Below the pieces are notes generated by a model. That model worked only from the letters and a program-made list of their open reading frames with translations. It did no database searches and had not been told where the DNA came from. Shown one piece after another: positions 53,945 through 63,442 of a DNA stretch of 64,000 nucleotides. The DNA is taken from the NCBI RefSeq assembly GCF_013358405.1, contig NZ_CP054836.1, positions 2,666,001-2,730,000 on the forward strand. The letters run 5' to 3'. Each line of letters starts with the position of its first letter. Position 1 is the first letter of the stretch. Both the position numbers and the translations under genes were made by a program. The DNA comes from Oricola thermophila. GTDB lineage: Bacteria; Pseudomonadota; Alphaproteobacteria; Rhizobiales; Rhizobiaceae.

Positions 53945-55035
53945 GCGCGGGCGGCCTCTGGACCTGCGCCGGACGGTGGCTGACCTTCCGCCTCGAACCG
54001 GAAACCGCGCACCGCATGTCCATCGCCGCGCTGAAAAGCGGCATGGTGCCGGTGCGCCCGCCGCGCCCCGACCCGCGGCTCTCGGTGATGACCGCCGGGC
54101 TGGCATTTCCCAATCCGCTCGGCATGGCGGCAGGGTTCGACAAGGACGCCGAGGTGCCGGACGAGCTGATTTCCATCGGTTTCGGCTTCGCCGAGGTCGG
54201 CACGACAACGCCGAGGCCGCAGCCGGGCAATCCGCGCCCGCGCGTCTTCCGGCTGACCGCCGACCATGCCGTCATCAACCGGCTGGGCTTCAACAACCAG
54301 GGCCACGAGGCGGCCTACGAGCGGCTCGTCGCGCGGCGCGGACACGGCGTCGTCGGCGTCAATATCGGCGCCAACAAGGACTCGGAAGACCGCATCGCCG
54401 ACTACGTGGCCGGCCTGCACCGCTTCTACACGCTGGCCTCCTATTTCACGGTCAACATCTCCTCGCCCAACACGCCGGGCCTGCGCGACCTGCAGGGGCG
54501 CGAACAGCTCGCCGAACTGCTGGCGCGGATCGGCGAGGCACGCCGGAAGGAGGAAGATATCCACAAGCGCGCCGTGCCGGTGTTCCTGAAGATCGCGCCG
54601 GATATCACCGAGCACGGACTCGACGACATCGTCGCCGAGGTGCTCGACAAGGGCCTCGACGGGATGATCGTCTCCAACACGACATTGTCGCGCGCGGGGC
54701 TTCGGCACGACCCCGGCGAAACGGGCGGCCTGTCCGGCCGGCCGGTGTTCGAGCGGTCGACCATCGCGCTCGCCAAGACGCGGCAGCGGATCGGCCCGGA
54801 GAAGACGCTGATCGGCGTCGGCGGCGTCGATTCGGCGGAGACGGCGCTCGCCAAGATCGAGGCCGGCGCGGACCTCGTGCAGCTCTATACCGGAATGATC
54901 TACCAAGGGCCGGGCATCGCCGGCGAGATCAGTCGCGGGCTGTCGGCTGCGCTCGACAAGAGCGGCAAGGCGTCGATTTCCGAGCTGCGCGGCACGAAGA
55001 CGAGGGAATGGGCGGCGAAGGCTATTCCCGCGTGA
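53941..55035 (+). CDS. pyrD: quinone-dependent dihydroorotate dehydrogenase
   Basis: A 364-residue class 2 DHODH for the fourth step of pyrimidine synthesis. An N-terminal amphipathic helix (about residues 5-40) attaches it to the membrane. FMN/active-site motifs: NPLGMAAGFDKDAEVPDEL, GTTTPRPQPGNPRPRVFRL, NRLGFNNQGHE, VNIGANKDS, NISSPNTPGLRDLQ (catalytic Ser), IAPDITEHGLDDI, VSNTTLSR and VGGVDSAETALAKIEAGADL. Coupled to the DUF952 gene and convergent with the MATE gene (stops adjacent). Confidence 0.96.
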   Translation: MSAGGLWTCAGRWLTFRLEPETAHRMSIAALKSGMVPVRPPRPDPRLSVMTAGLAFPNPLGMAAGFDKDAEVPDELISIGFGFAEVGTTTPRPQPGNPRPRVFRLTADHAVINRLGFNNQGHEAAYERLVARRGHGVVGVNIGANKDSEDRIADYVAGLHRFYTLASYFTVNISSPNTPGLRDLQGREQLAELLARIGEARRKEEDIHKRAVPVFLKIAPDITEHGLDDIVAEVLDKGLDGMIVSNTTLSRAGLRHDPGETGGLSGRPVFERSTIALAKTRQRIGPEKTLIGVGGVDSAETALAKIEAGADLVQLYTGMIYQGPGIAGEISRGLSAALDKSGKASISELRGTKTREWAAKAIPA

Positions 55036-56373
55036 TCACCCGAACACCTTTCCCGCCCTGCCCGGCAAGATCGCAAGCAGCGTGAGCCCCCTTGCGCCGA
55101 GGAAGGCGTTGAGGGCGAACCACAGGCCGTGATTGCCGAAGACCGGGACCAGCAGCCAGAGCAGCGCGAAGAACAGCGCCAGCGAGGCGAGCATCATGTT
55201 GCGCATGTCGCGCGACCAGGTGGCGCCGATATAGACGCCGTCCATCTCGAAGGCGAGCACGCCCATCAGCGCCGTCGCGGCGGCCCAGGGCAGGTAGGAG
55301 CGGGCGGCGGCGCGCACCGGCTCGGCAGTGGTCATGAAGTCGATCACCGGGCCGCCGGCGGCGAGAATGACGACCGTCGAGACACCGGCGAGCACGAATC
55401 CCCACAGGCAGGTGAGCTTCACCGCCCGCCAGAATGCCGGCGCGTGACGCGCGCCGACCGCCCGGCCGGCGATCTGCTCGGCCGCCGTGGCCAGCCCGTC
55501 GAGATAGTAGCTGGCGACCATGAAGAAGTTCATCAGGATGGCATTGGCGGCCAGCGTCACCGCGCCGAACTGCGCGCCGGTGCGGGTGAACAGCGAGAAG
55601 CCCGCCAGCAGCGCGAAGGAGCGGATCATGATGTCGCGGTTGACCGAGACGAGGCGCAGGAACGCGGCGCGCCCGAAGACGCGGCTCCATGACGGCGCGC
55701 GGGCGCGGTCGAAACCGCGCATGATCCACCAGAAACCGGCAGCGGCCGCCGTCGCCTCGCCGAGGATGGTGCCGAAGGCGACGCCCTCTATCGCCCAGCC
55801 GAGGACGAGGCCGAAATATATGGAGCCGGCGATATTGATGCCGTTCAGCAGCGTCTGGAGAAGCAGCGCGGCCATCGCCCTGCCCTGCCCGAGCAGGAGG
55901 CCGAGGATCGCGTAGTTGACCAGGGAGAAGGGCGCGGCGAACATGCGGACGGTGACATAGGTCCGCGTCGCCTCGGCGACCTCGGGGCCGGGATTCATCA
56001 GTGCTATGCCCAGCTCGCGGATCGGCCAGGCGAGCGCGAGCAGCGCCAGGCCCAGCCCGGCGGCGAGGATCACCGCGCGCCAGAACACCGCCTGCTGCTC
56101 GGTCTCGTCGCCGCGCCCGAAGGCCTGCGCCACGAAGCCGGTGGTGCCGGAGCGCAGGAAATTGAGCGTCGTGAAGACGATGTCGAAGACGATCGCGCCG
56201 ACGGCAAGCCCGCCGATCAGCGCCGCATCGCCGAACTGGCCGATCACCGTGGTGTCGACGATGCCGAGGATCGGCGTCGTCAGGAAGGCCAGCGTCATCG
56301 GTGCCGCGATGGCAAAGACCATGCGGTTGGTCACCTCGAAGGGGGCACCGTCGGATCGGCTGGCTGCGGTCAT
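55036..56373 (-). CDS. MATE family efflux transporter (DinF-like)
   Basis: A 445-residue inner-membrane protein with twelve predicted helices in two homologous halves. The N-terminal half has LTTPILGIVDTTVIGQFGDAALIGGLAVG and SGTTGFVAQAFGRGD. The second has MVASYYLDGLATAAEQIAGRAVGA. It exports drugs or metabolites using proton or sodium gradients; the DinF subgroup fits best. ATG 56373 has an AGGA ribosome site rather close (4 bases). Divergent from the deacetylase-like gene. Confidence 0.9.
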   Translation of the reverse strand: MTAASRSDGAPFEVTNRMVFAIAAPMTLAFLTTPILGIVDTTVIGQFGDAALIGGLAVGAIVFDIVFTTLNFLRSGTTGFVAQAFGRGDETEQQAVFWRAVILAAGLGLALLALAWPIRELGIALMNPGPEVAEATRTYVTVRMFAAPFSLVNYAILGLLLGQGRAMAALLLQTLLNGINIAGSIYFGLVLGWAIEGVAFGTILGEATAAAAGFWWIMRGFDRARAPSWSRVFGRAAFLRLVSVNRDIMIRSFALLAGFSLFTRTGAQFGAVTLAANAILMNFFMVASYYLDGLATAAEQIAGRAVGARHAPAFWRAVKLTCLWGFVLAGVSTVVILAAGGPVIDFMTTAEPVRAAARSYLPWAAATALMGVLAFEMDGVYIGATWSRDMRNMMLASLALFFALLWLLVPVFGNHGLWFALNAFLGARGLTLLAILPGRAGKVFG

Positions 56374-56458
56374 GATTCCTGCTCGCGATTCCCGGCCGCG
56401 CGGCCGTATGCAGGACGCTTGATTGCTTTTTGGCGCAAAGGCAATAGGTCTGTTCGCC

Positions 56459-57364
56459 ATGCGCCTGCCGATCGTCCACAATCCCGCCTATGACGCGAAG
56501 TTCTCGCCGGACCACCGCTTCCCGATGTCGAAATACCGGCTGCTGGCCGAGGCGATCATGGAAGAGGGGCTGGCAGGGCCGGGCGATTTCCACGTGCCGG
56601 CGCCGGCGCCCGCCTCATGGGTGAAGCTCGCCCACGACCCGGCCTATGTGGACCGGGTCTACGCGCTCGACGTGCCGGCCGAGATCGAGAAGGCCATCGG
56701 TTTCGAAATCACCGAACGCACGGTGCTGCGCGCGCGCTGCGCGACGGCGGGCACGGTATTGGCGGCGCGGCTGGCGCTGGAACACGGCGTTGCCTGCAAC
56801 ACCGCGGGCGGCAGCCATCATGCCGGCAGGCACCGGGGCGCCGGCTTCTGCACCTTCAACGACGTCGCCGTGGCGGCGCGGGTGATGCTCGCCGACGGGG
56901 AAATCGGAAGCGCCCTTGTGCTCGATCTCGACGTCCACCAGGGCGACGGCACGGCGGAGATCTTTTCCGGCGACGACCGCGTGTTCACGGCTTCGGTCCA
57001 CGCGGAGCGCAACTACCCGACGGTCAAGCAGGTCTCCGACTACGATCTGGGCCTGCCCGACGGCATGGAAGACCTCGCCTATCTCAAGACGCTGGCGCTG
57101 GTGCTGGAGGAACTGCGCGAGCGCGTCGCGCCCGACATCGTGTTCTACAATGCCGGGGTCGACGTGCACCGGGACGACAGGCTCGGTCGCCTGTCGCTTA
57201 CCGATCGCGGAATCGAGCAGCGCGAGCGCATGGTGTTCTCGCATTTCCGCCGGCGCGGCATTCCCGTCTGCGGCGTGATCGGGGGCGGATACTCGAAGGA
57301 TGTCGAGGCGATCGCCCGGCGCCACGCCATCCTGCACCGCGTGGCGAGCGAGTTCGCCTTCTAG
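56459..57364 (+). CDS. histone deacetylase family hydrolase
   Basis: A 301-residue zinc amidohydrolase of the class IV (HDAC11-like) or acetoin-utilisation branch. Active-site block GGSHHAGRHRGAGFCTFNDVA near residue 118 (paired His), zinc ligands D-x-H in VLDLDVHQGDGTAE near 159-161, YNAGVDVHRDDRLGRL near 237 and GGGYSKDVEAIARRH at the end. It probably deacetylates a small amide or polyamine, or lysine on proteins; the natural substrate is unknown. Stop overlaps the convergent CAP gene by 4 bp. Confidence 0.92.
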   Translation: MRLPIVHNPAYDAKFSPDHRFPMSKYRLLAEAIMEEGLAGPGDFHVPAPAPASWVKLAHDPAYVDRVYALDVPAEIEKAIGFEITERTVLRARCATAGTVLAARLALEHGVACNTAGGSHHAGRHRGAGFCTFNDVAVAARVMLADGEIGSALVLDLDVHQGDGTAEIFSGDDRVFTASVHAERNYPTVKQVSDYDLGLPDGMEDLAYLKTLALVLEELRERVAPDIVFYNAGVDVHRDDRLGRLSLTDRGIEQRERMVFSHFRRRGIPVCGVIGGGYSKDVEAIARRHAILHRVASEFAF

Positions 57365-57822
57365 CCGGAAAGCTGCATCACCCAGTAGGCCCGGCCGTTG
57401 CGGTCGCGGGCGACGGCGACGCCCATGCGGCGGAAATCGCCCAGCATGTTGGCGCGGTGCTTCGGCGAAACCTCGAAGGAACGGAACATCGAGTCCACGT
57501 CGTTCCAGCCCTCGGCGACATTCTCGGCCGCAGGCAGGCTGACGCCGTGGCGGCGCATGCGACGGGCGAAATGGTCGTGCGACATGCGGCCCTTGCGGGC
57601 CATGTAGCGGGCGTGGTCGAGCGCGGACCGGCCAAGCGCACGGTCGGCGACCAGCACCGGCTTGCCGGCCTCGCGGCGCAGCGCATTGACCTTCGCCAGG
57701 GTCTTCCCGGTGACGATCGCGCCCTCGCCGGCCAGCGACAGCCCGGGCGCGCCGATGCGCGCGCAGCCGGAAAGCAGCCCGGCCGACAGCGCGCCGAGCA
57801 GCAAGGTCCGCCGACCGATCAT
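57361..57822 (-). CDS. CAP/SCP-domain lipoprotein
   Basis: A 153-residue protein. Signal MIGRRTLLLGALSAGLLSGC with a lipobox ending at C20 (LLSGC). The CAP (SCP/PR-1) domain follows: LAKVNALRREAGKPVLVADR, HARYMARKGRMSHDHF (His), ENVAEGWNDVDSMF and SPKHRANMLGDFRRMGVAVARD, the HRxNMLxxxxxxxGVAxA hallmark. Outer- or inner-membrane-anchored, function unknown. Its ATG overlaps the DUF6460 stop by one base, so the two are coupled. Confidence 0.9.
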   Translation of the reverse strand: MIGRRTLLLGALSAGLLSGCARIGAPGLSLAGEGAIVTGKTLAKVNALRREAGKPVLVADRALGRSALDHARYMARKGRMSHDHFARRMRRHGVSLPAAENVAEGWNDVDSMFRSFEVSPKHRANMLGDFRRMGVAVARDRNGRAYWVMQLSG

Positions 57823-58085
57823 CAGAAGCGCCGGTAGTTGAGCAGCCGCATCAGGATGAAGACCGGCACCACGACCATGGCACCGAGGATCAGCCAGTCG
57901 CCGAAACGGCCCAGGGCGGCCCAGCCCTTCTGCCACAGGTTCACGATGAAATCGCGGAAGGCGAAGACGATGTCGAGCGGATAGATGTTGAACACGTTCA
58001 TCACCATCCCGACGATGATCGAGAGGACGACCAGCTTGACGATGGTCCGGGGTATCGTATCGCCCAAGAACCGGTTGACTGCCAT
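57822..58085 (-). CDS. DUF6460 small membrane protein
   Basis: An 87-residue protein with two hydrophobic segments (about 18-38, VVLSIIVGMVMNVFNI; and 63-81, LILGAMVVVPVFIL) and a short tryptophan-containing loop between them. The TIVKLVVLSIIVG start and NIYPLDIVFAFRDF segment match the DUF6460 family, widespread in Rhizobiales. Function unknown. Co-transcribed and overlapping with the CAP lipoprotein gene. Confidence 0.82.
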   Translation of the reverse strand: MAVNRFLGDTIPRTIVKLVVLSIIVGMVMNVFNIYPLDIVFAFRDFIVNLWQKGWAALGRFGDWLILGAMVVVPVFILMRLLNYRRF

Positions 58086-58267
58086 TTCATGCGCTCCCGC
58101 GTAATTCCGGCCTGTCAGCTAGGGACAAAAGACGGCGGGCGCAAGACGTTGGACAATTTTGCCACCTTCGCGGAGTGCTTCCAGCCGTGGCCCGGAATGA
58201 TGGCGCCACGGAAGAAAACAAGAACATCGCTCTTGGCGAGGACGCCACGCGCCACTAGTCTCTGCGC

Positions 58268-60799
58268 GTGAGCATCGCGACACCCCCGCCCAGGCCGTCA
58301 TCCGCCGGCATCGAGCTGCCGAAGCCCTTCCTCGACTGGTTCGCGTCGAAGGGCTGGCAGCCGCGCGCGCACCAGCTCGACCTGCTGGCCCGGGCAGAGG
58401 CCGGGAAATCGACGCTGCTGATCGCGCCGACGGGCGCAGGCAAGACGCTGGCCGGCTTCCTGCCGACCCTGGTCGATCTCGCCCGGCGCGGCCGGCCGAA
58501 ACCGGGCACCAGGAAGCCGGGCATCCACACGCTCTACATCTCGCCGCTCAAAGCGCTCGCCGTCGACATCCACCGCAACCTGTCGATGCCCGTGGATGAG
58601 ATGGGCCTTCCCGTCGAAATCGAGACGCGCACCGGCGACACGCCGCAATCGCGCCGCCAGCGCCAGAAGCTCAACCCGCCGGACATATTGCTGACCACGC
58701 CCGAGCAGCTGGCGCTGCTTCTGTCGCACAAGGATGCAGAGAGCTTCTTCGCCGACCTTCGCCACGTCGTGCTCGACGAGCTGCATTCCCTGGTCACATC
58801 CAAGCGCGGCCACCTGCTGGCGCTCGGGCTGGCGCGGCTGCACCGGCTTCGCCCCGGGCTGAAGGCGATCGGCCTGTCGGCCACCGTGGCGGAGCCGGAC
58901 CTGCTTCGGCAATGGCTGGTGCCGCAGCGGACGGGCGGCGAGATGGCCGAGCTTGTCACCGTGGCCGGCGGCGCGAAGCCGGAGATCACCATCCTGGAAT
59001 CGCGCGAGCGGGTGCCGTGGAGCGGCCATTCGGCGCGCTACGCCATGGCAGAGGTCTACGAGGCCATCCGGCAGCACAGGACCACGCTGCTCTTCGTCAA
59101 CACGCGCAGCCAGGCCGAACTGCTGTTCCAGGAGTTGTGGCGCATCAACGAGGACAGCCTTCCCATCGCGTTGCATCACGGCTCGCTCGACGTCAGCCAG
59201 CGGCGCAGGGTCGAACAGGCGATGCAGACCAATTCCCTGCGCGCCATCGTCGCCACCTCGACGCTCGATCTCGGCATCGACTGGGGCGATGTCGATCTCG
59301 TCGTCCATGTCGGTTCGCCGAAGGGCGCCTCGCGCCTGGCGCAGCGGATCGGACGCGCCAACCACCGCATGGACGAGGCGTCGAAGGCGATCCTCGTGCC
59401 GGCCAACCGCTTCGAGGTGATGGAGTGCCAGGCGGCGCTCGACGCCAACTATCTCGGGGCGCAGGACACGCCGCCGCTCGCCGAGGGCGCGCTGGACGTA
59501 TTGTGCCAGCACATTCTCGGCATGGCCTGCTCGGCTCCCTTTCGCGCCGACGATCTCTATTCGGAGGTCACCATGGCCGCTCCCTACGCGAATCTGCCGC
59601 GCGAGACCTTCGACCGGGCTGTGCAGTTCGTCGCCCACGGCGGCTACGCGCTGCAAAGCTACGAGCGCTATGCCCGCATAAGGCGCGCGAAGGACGGAAC
59701 ATGGCGCGTCTCGCATCCGTCGGTCGCGCAGCAGTACCGGCTCAATTGCGGCACCATCATCGAGGCGCCGATGCTCAACATCCGCCTGACGCGGCAGCGC
59801 AAGGGCGGGCCGCTGCGGGGCGGGCCGGTGCTCGGCAAGATCGAGGAGGGCTTCATCGAGTCGCTGGTGCCGGGCGACACCTTCCTGTTCGCCGGCAAGG
59901 TGCTGCAATTCGAGGGCATCCGGGAGAATGACTGCTTCGTGTCCAAGGCCAGCGACCTCAACGCCAAGGTACCGGCCTATGCGGGCGGCAAGTTTCCGAC
60001 GACCACCTATCTTTCCGAACAGGTGCGCAGGATGCTGTCGGACCCGGACCAGTGGCGGCGCCTGCCGCACCAGGTCTCCGACTGGCTGAGGATCCAGAAG
60101 GCCAAGTCCGCCGTGCCGGGCCCCGACGAACTGCTGGTCGAGACCTTTCCGCGCGCCAACCGCTTCTACATGGTCGCCTATCCCTTCGAGGGGCGGCTGG
60201 CGCACCAGACCCTGTGCATGCTGCTGACCCGGCGGCTGGAGCGGGCGAAGGCGCGACCGCTGGGTTTCGTCGCCTCGGACTACGCGGTCGCCATCTGGGG
60301 GCTGCGCGACATGGGCGCCATGCTGCGCCGGGGCGAGATCTCGCTTGCCGGCCTGTTCGACCAGGACATGCTGGGAGACGACCTGGAGGCATGGCTGGAT
60401 GAATCCTACCTGCTGAAACGAACCTTCCGCTCCTGCGCGACCATCGCGGGGCTGATCGAGAAACGCCATCCGGGGAAGGAGAAGTCCGGACGGCAGATGA
60501 CGGTGTCGGCCGACCTCATTTACGACGTATTGCGCAGCCACGAACCGGACCACATCCTTCTGCAGGCAACCCGCGCCGACGCGCGCGGCGGCCTGCTCGA
60601 CATCGAAAGGCTGGGCGACATGCTTGCCCGTATCAGGGGACACATCGTACACCGGGACCTCGACATGATCTCGCCGCTGGCCGTGCCGGTCATGCTGGAA
60701 ATCGGCAAGGAGCCGGTGCACGGCGACGGCGCAAGCGAGGCACTGATGGCAGAGGCCGCCGACGACCTGATCCGCGACGCGCTGGGCGGGGACCTGTGA
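58268..60799 (+). CDS. Lhr-type DEXH helicase, ligase-associated DNA damage response family
   Basis: An 843-residue superfamily 2 helicase of the Lhr-Core group. Walker A LLIAPTGAGKTLAGFLPTL near residue 53, motif II VVLDELH near 168, motif III LSATVAEPD near 203, motif IV LLFVNTRSQAE near 275, motif V ATSTLDLGIDWGDVDLVVHV near 330 and motif VI QRIGRANHRMDEAS. The winged-helix and WH/beta C-terminal Lhr-core domains follow. Starts at GTG 58268 without a strong ribosome site. Adjacent to pdeM, it forms part of the Lhr-PdeM-(exonuclease-ligase) repair set; the exonuclease and ligase are not in the window. Confidence 0.94.
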   Translation: MSIATPPPRPSSAGIELPKPFLDWFASKGWQPRAHQLDLLARAEAGKSTLLIAPTGAGKTLAGFLPTLVDLARRGRPKPGTRKPGIHTLYISPLKALAVDIHRNLSMPVDEMGLPVEIETRTGDTPQSRRQRQKLNPPDILLTTPEQLALLLSHKDAESFFADLRHVVLDELHSLVTSKRGHLLALGLARLHRLRPGLKAIGLSATVAEPDLLRQWLVPQRTGGEMAELVTVAGGAKPEITILESRERVPWSGHSARYAMAEVYEAIRQHRTTLLFVNTRSQAELLFQELWRINEDSLPIALHHGSLDVSQRRRVEQAMQTNSLRAIVATSTLDLGIDWGDVDLVVHVGSPKGASRLAQRIGRANHRMDEASKAILVPANRFEVMECQAALDANYLGAQDTPPLAEGALDVLCQHILGMACSAPFRADDLYSEVTMAAPYANLPRETFDRAVQFVAHGGYALQSYERYARIRRAKDGTWRVSHPSVAQQYRLNCGTIIEAPMLNIRLTRQRKGGPLRGGPVLGKIEEGFIESLVPGDTFLFAGKVLQFEGIRENDCFVSKASDLNAKVPAYAGGKFPTTTYLSEQVRRMLSDPDQWRRLPHQVSDWLRIQKAKSAVPGPDELLVETFPRANRFYMVAYPFEGRLAHQTLCMLLTRRLERAKARPLGFVASDYAVAIWGLRDMGAMLRRGEISLAGLFDQDMLGDDLEAWLDESYLLKRTFRSCATIAGLIEKRHPGKEKSGRQMTVSADLIYDVLRSHEPDHILLQATRADARGGLLDIERLGDMLARIRGHIVHRDLDMISPLAVPVMLEIGKEPVHGDGASEALMAEAADDLIRDALGGDL

Positions 60800-60800
60800 C

Positions 60801-61523
60801 ATGGACGCCGTGACGAAACGGGCAAGGGGCGAAGGGGCGGGCGAGGCATTCGCGCTCGACTATGCAGGCGGAGAGCTGCTGCTCGATCCCGCCGGCGTCG
60901 CGTGGTTCCCGCGGGACCGCATTCTCGTCGTATCCGACCTGCATCTCGAAAAGGGATCGTCCTTCGCGCGCAACCGAATCTACCTGCCGCCATACGACAC
61001 GCCCGCCACGCTTGCGCGGCTGGCCAGGGTCGTCGACCGCTACGCGCCGGCGACGATCGTCAGCCTGGGCGACAGCTTTCACGACGACGAAGCGTCGGCC
61101 CGGCTGACCGCCGAGGCCGTCGACACCATCGCGACGATTGCGCGCGGGCGCGACATGATCTGGGTGACCGGCAATCACGATCCCTCGCCGCCCGCGAACG
61201 TGCCGGGCCGCCCTGTGGACATGCTGGCATTCGGGCGGATCGTCTTCCGCCACGTTCCCAATCCGGCGGAAAGCGGCCACGAGATCTGCGGCCACCTGCA
61301 CCCCTGCGCGCGGATCGCCGGGCGCGGGCGCACGGTGCGGCGGCCCTGCTTCGCCAGTGACGGCACGCGACTGGTCATGCCGGCCTTCGGCGCGTTCACC
61401 GGCGGGCTGAACGTGCGCGACGACGCCTTTGCCGGGCTGTTCGACCAGTCGCGCTTCCGCGCCTACATGCTGGGCAACGAGCGCATCTACCCGGTCGGGC
61501 CGGGACGGTTGCGCGGGGGCTGA
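60801..61523 (+). CDS. pdeM: ligase-associated DNA damage response endonuclease PdeM
   Basis: A 240-residue calcineurin-like metallophosphoesterase. Metal-binding motifs in order: VVSDLHLEKGSSFA (D-x-H) near residue 42, LGDSFHDDEA (GD) near 90, VTGNHDPSPP (GNHD) near 124, and ICGHLHPCARI (GH-x-H) near 160. Starts one base after the helicase stop, so the two are one transcript. It is the nuclease partner of the Lhr-type helicase in predicted bacterial DNA repair. Confidence 0.95.
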   Translation: MDAVTKRARGEGAGEAFALDYAGGELLLDPAGVAWFPRDRILVVSDLHLEKGSSFARNRIYLPPYDTPATLARLARVVDRYAPATIVSLGDSFHDDEASARLTAEAVDTIATIARGRDMIWVTGNHDPSPPANVPGRPVDMLAFGRIVFRHVPNPAESGHEICGHLHPCARIAGRGRTVRRPCFASDGTRLVMPAFGAFTGGLNVRDDAFAGLFDQSRFRAYMLGNERIYPVGPGRLRGG

Positions 61524-61556
61524 GTCCCCGGTCCGCCGCGCGGCCGACCGGAACGC

Positions 61557-62369
61557 TCAGTCCTTGCGGAACATCACGCGCCCGAGCCATCCGACCAGCA
61601 GGGCAAGCGCAACAGAGCCGATGCCGTAGACCAGGCTGCGGTTCTGCGCCAGCTGGTAGAGCTGATATTCGAGGCCCGCCTTGCGGATGTCCAGGCTGGC
61701 CTGGGTCTGGGCGACCAGCAGCCCCTGGCGGAACAGGTAGGCACGCGCGGTGTGACGCCCGAGCGGCACGTTTGCCGGAAGGCGCAGCTGGGCGCGGAAC
61801 AGCGACTGCGAGATGAAGCGCACGCCGGAGGGGAACTCCTCGTAGAGACCGCCCTCCTCCTTGAGCCGGCGCAGCGCGGCGGTGAATTCGCGCAGATCGG
61901 CCGAGCTATGGCCCTCGTTCCGCCCGGATTGCAGTCGCACCTGTCCGACACCGAGCGAAAGCCGCGCCAGCGTCTCGAGATCGGTGATGTCCTGCGGCTG
62001 GCGGGTCGATGACACCAGGAAGGATTCCGGGACGGCGGTGAAGGCCTGCGAATCGACATTCATCCACATGCCGAGCACCCGCCCCTTGCGGCGGGTGACG
62101 AGATCGGCCGCCGGCCCCTCGAGAATGACGAACACGTCATAGCGGCCCTGCCGCTGGACCAGCGGGTCGGCATTGTCGATCGCCCCGAAGATCGTCAGGT
62201 CGACGCCGGCGAAATCCGAGGTGATGGCGATCGTCTCCGTCGAAAGCCCTATCTCGATGCGCTCCGGCAGCGTCGGCGCGGCCGCGGCCGGCTCGCCGGC
62301 AGGCTCTTCCTGTGCGGCGGCGGGGAGCGCCGTCAGCAGGACGGCGAGAAACGCTGCGGCCAGCCTCAT
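61557..62369 (-). CDS. TIGR02186 family protein
   Basis: A 270-residue protein: signal peptide MRLAAAFLAVLLTALPAAA, a large periplasmic beta-rich region (about residues 30-235: PERIEIGLSTETIAITSDFAG, DLVTRRKGRVLGMWMNVDS) and a C-terminal membrane anchor (about 245-263, GIGSVALALLVGWLGRVMF) with a basic tail. Member of the TIGR02186 family, which in alphaproteobacteria almost always pairs with a TauE/SafE permease. The 4-bp overlap with that gene is kept here. Function unknown; perhaps an accessory for sulfite or another anion export. Confidence 0.9.
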   Translation of the reverse strand: MRLAAAFLAVLLTALPAAAQEEPAGEPAAAAPTLPERIEIGLSTETIAITSDFAGVDLTIFGAIDNADPLVQRQGRYDVFVILEGPAADLVTRRKGRVLGMWMNVDSQAFTAVPESFLVSSTRQPQDITDLETLARLSLGVGQVRLQSGRNEGHSSADLREFTAALRRLKEEGGLYEEFPSGVRFISQSLFRAQLRLPANVPLGRHTARAYLFRQGLLVAQTQASLDIRKAGLEYQLYQLAQNRSLVYGIGSVALALLVGWLGRVMFRKD

Positions 62370-63289
62370 TGCAGGAATTCCCGGGAAATGGAGTACAGCT
62401 CGTCGGGCACCACGAAGAGGGTGTAGCCGAGACGGATCGCGACGAGCAGGACGAGCCCCGCCAGCAGGGCACGCAGCTGTTCGCCGCGCAGGCGCTGGCC
62501 GGCCTTGGCGCCGTATTGCGCGCCGATGACGGAACCGAGCATCAGCAGCAGCGCCAGCACGGCATCCACCGTCTGGTTGGTCGCGGCATGGACGATCGTG
62601 GTGTAGGCGGCGACGAAGATGATCTGGAAAAGCGAGGTGCCGATGACGACGTTGGTCGGCACTTTCAGCAGGTAGATCATCGCCGGCACCATGATGAAGC
62701 CGCCGCCGACGCCCATGATCGAGGCGAGCATGCCGATCATCGCGCCGAGGCCCAGGACCGGGATCACGCTGACGTAAAGCTTGGAGGCCTTGAAGCGCAT
62801 CTTGAAGGGCAACTTGTGCACCCACATGTGCGCGCCCGGCCGTCGCAGGCTGACCGTGGCGCCCGAGCGGGCCCGGAACATGGCGCGAAGGCTCTCCATC
62901 ATCATCAGGCCGCCGATGATGCCGAGAAAGCCGACATAGAGGATCGACACGATCAGGTCGAGCTGTCCGAGGCCGCGCAGGATGGAGAACAGCCAGACGC
63001 CCACCGAGGAACCGGCGATGCCGCCGATCAGCAGCACGACGCCGAGCTTAATGTCGACGGTGCCGCGCTGGAAATGCGACAGCACGCCCGAGACCGACGA
63101 CGCGACCACCTGGTTCGCGCCGGTGGCGACCGCCACGGCCGGCGGAATGTTGTAGAAGATGAGAAGCGGGGTGATCAGGAAGCCGCCGCCGACCCCGAAC
63201 ATGCCCGAAAGAAAACCGACAGCAGCCCCCATGCCGAGCAAGACGAAAATGTTCACAGACATCTCCGCGATCGGCAGATAGAGAGCCAC
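62366..63289 (-). CDS. sulfite exporter TauE/SafE family permease
   Basis: A 307-residue inner-membrane protein with eight predicted helices. The TauE/SafE hallmark is repeated in the two halves: GFLSGMFGVGGGFLITPLLI near residue 25 and GMLASIMGVGGGFIMVPAMI near 192. Exports sulfite, sulfoacetate or related anions. Starts at GTG 63289, supported by AGGAGATAAAG directly upstream; ATG 63262 is an alternative. Overlaps the TIGR02186 gene by 4 bp. Confidence 0.92.
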   Translation of the reverse strand: MALYLPIAEMSVNIFVLLGMGAAVGFLSGMFGVGGGFLITPLLIFYNIPPAVAVATGANQVVASSVSGVLSHFQRGTVDIKLGVVLLIGGIAGSSVGVWLFSILRGLGQLDLIVSILYVGFLGIIGGLMMMESLRAMFRARSGATVSLRRPGAHMWVHKLPFKMRFKASKLYVSVIPVLGLGAMIGMLASIMGVGGGFIMVPAMIYLLKVPTNVVIGTSLFQIIFVAAYTTIVHAATNQTVDAVLALLLMLGSVIGAQYGAKAGQRLRGEQLRALLAGLVLLVAIRLGYTLFVVPDELYSISREFLQ

Positions 63290-63377
63290 CTTTATCTCCT
63301 GTTCCTCGAGCCCCTCGATTCCCGTTCATGCGCCCGCGCCTTCGCAGAGTCAAACGTGGCTGCGCACAATTCCGGCC

Positions 63378-63411
63378 GAAAAACGAAACGGGCGGCGCCT
63401 GCGCGCCGCCC
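63378..63411 (-). terminator. intrinsic terminator of the Sel1/peptidoglycan-binding gene
   Basis: Minus-strand hairpin GGGCGGCGC-GCAG-GCGCCGCCC followed by a T-rich run (GTTTCGTTTTT). It lies about 32 bp after the stop codon at 63443. Confidence 0.85.
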
Positions 63412-63442
63412 GCCCGGATGCGGTTCCCGAATGAACCGGGTG

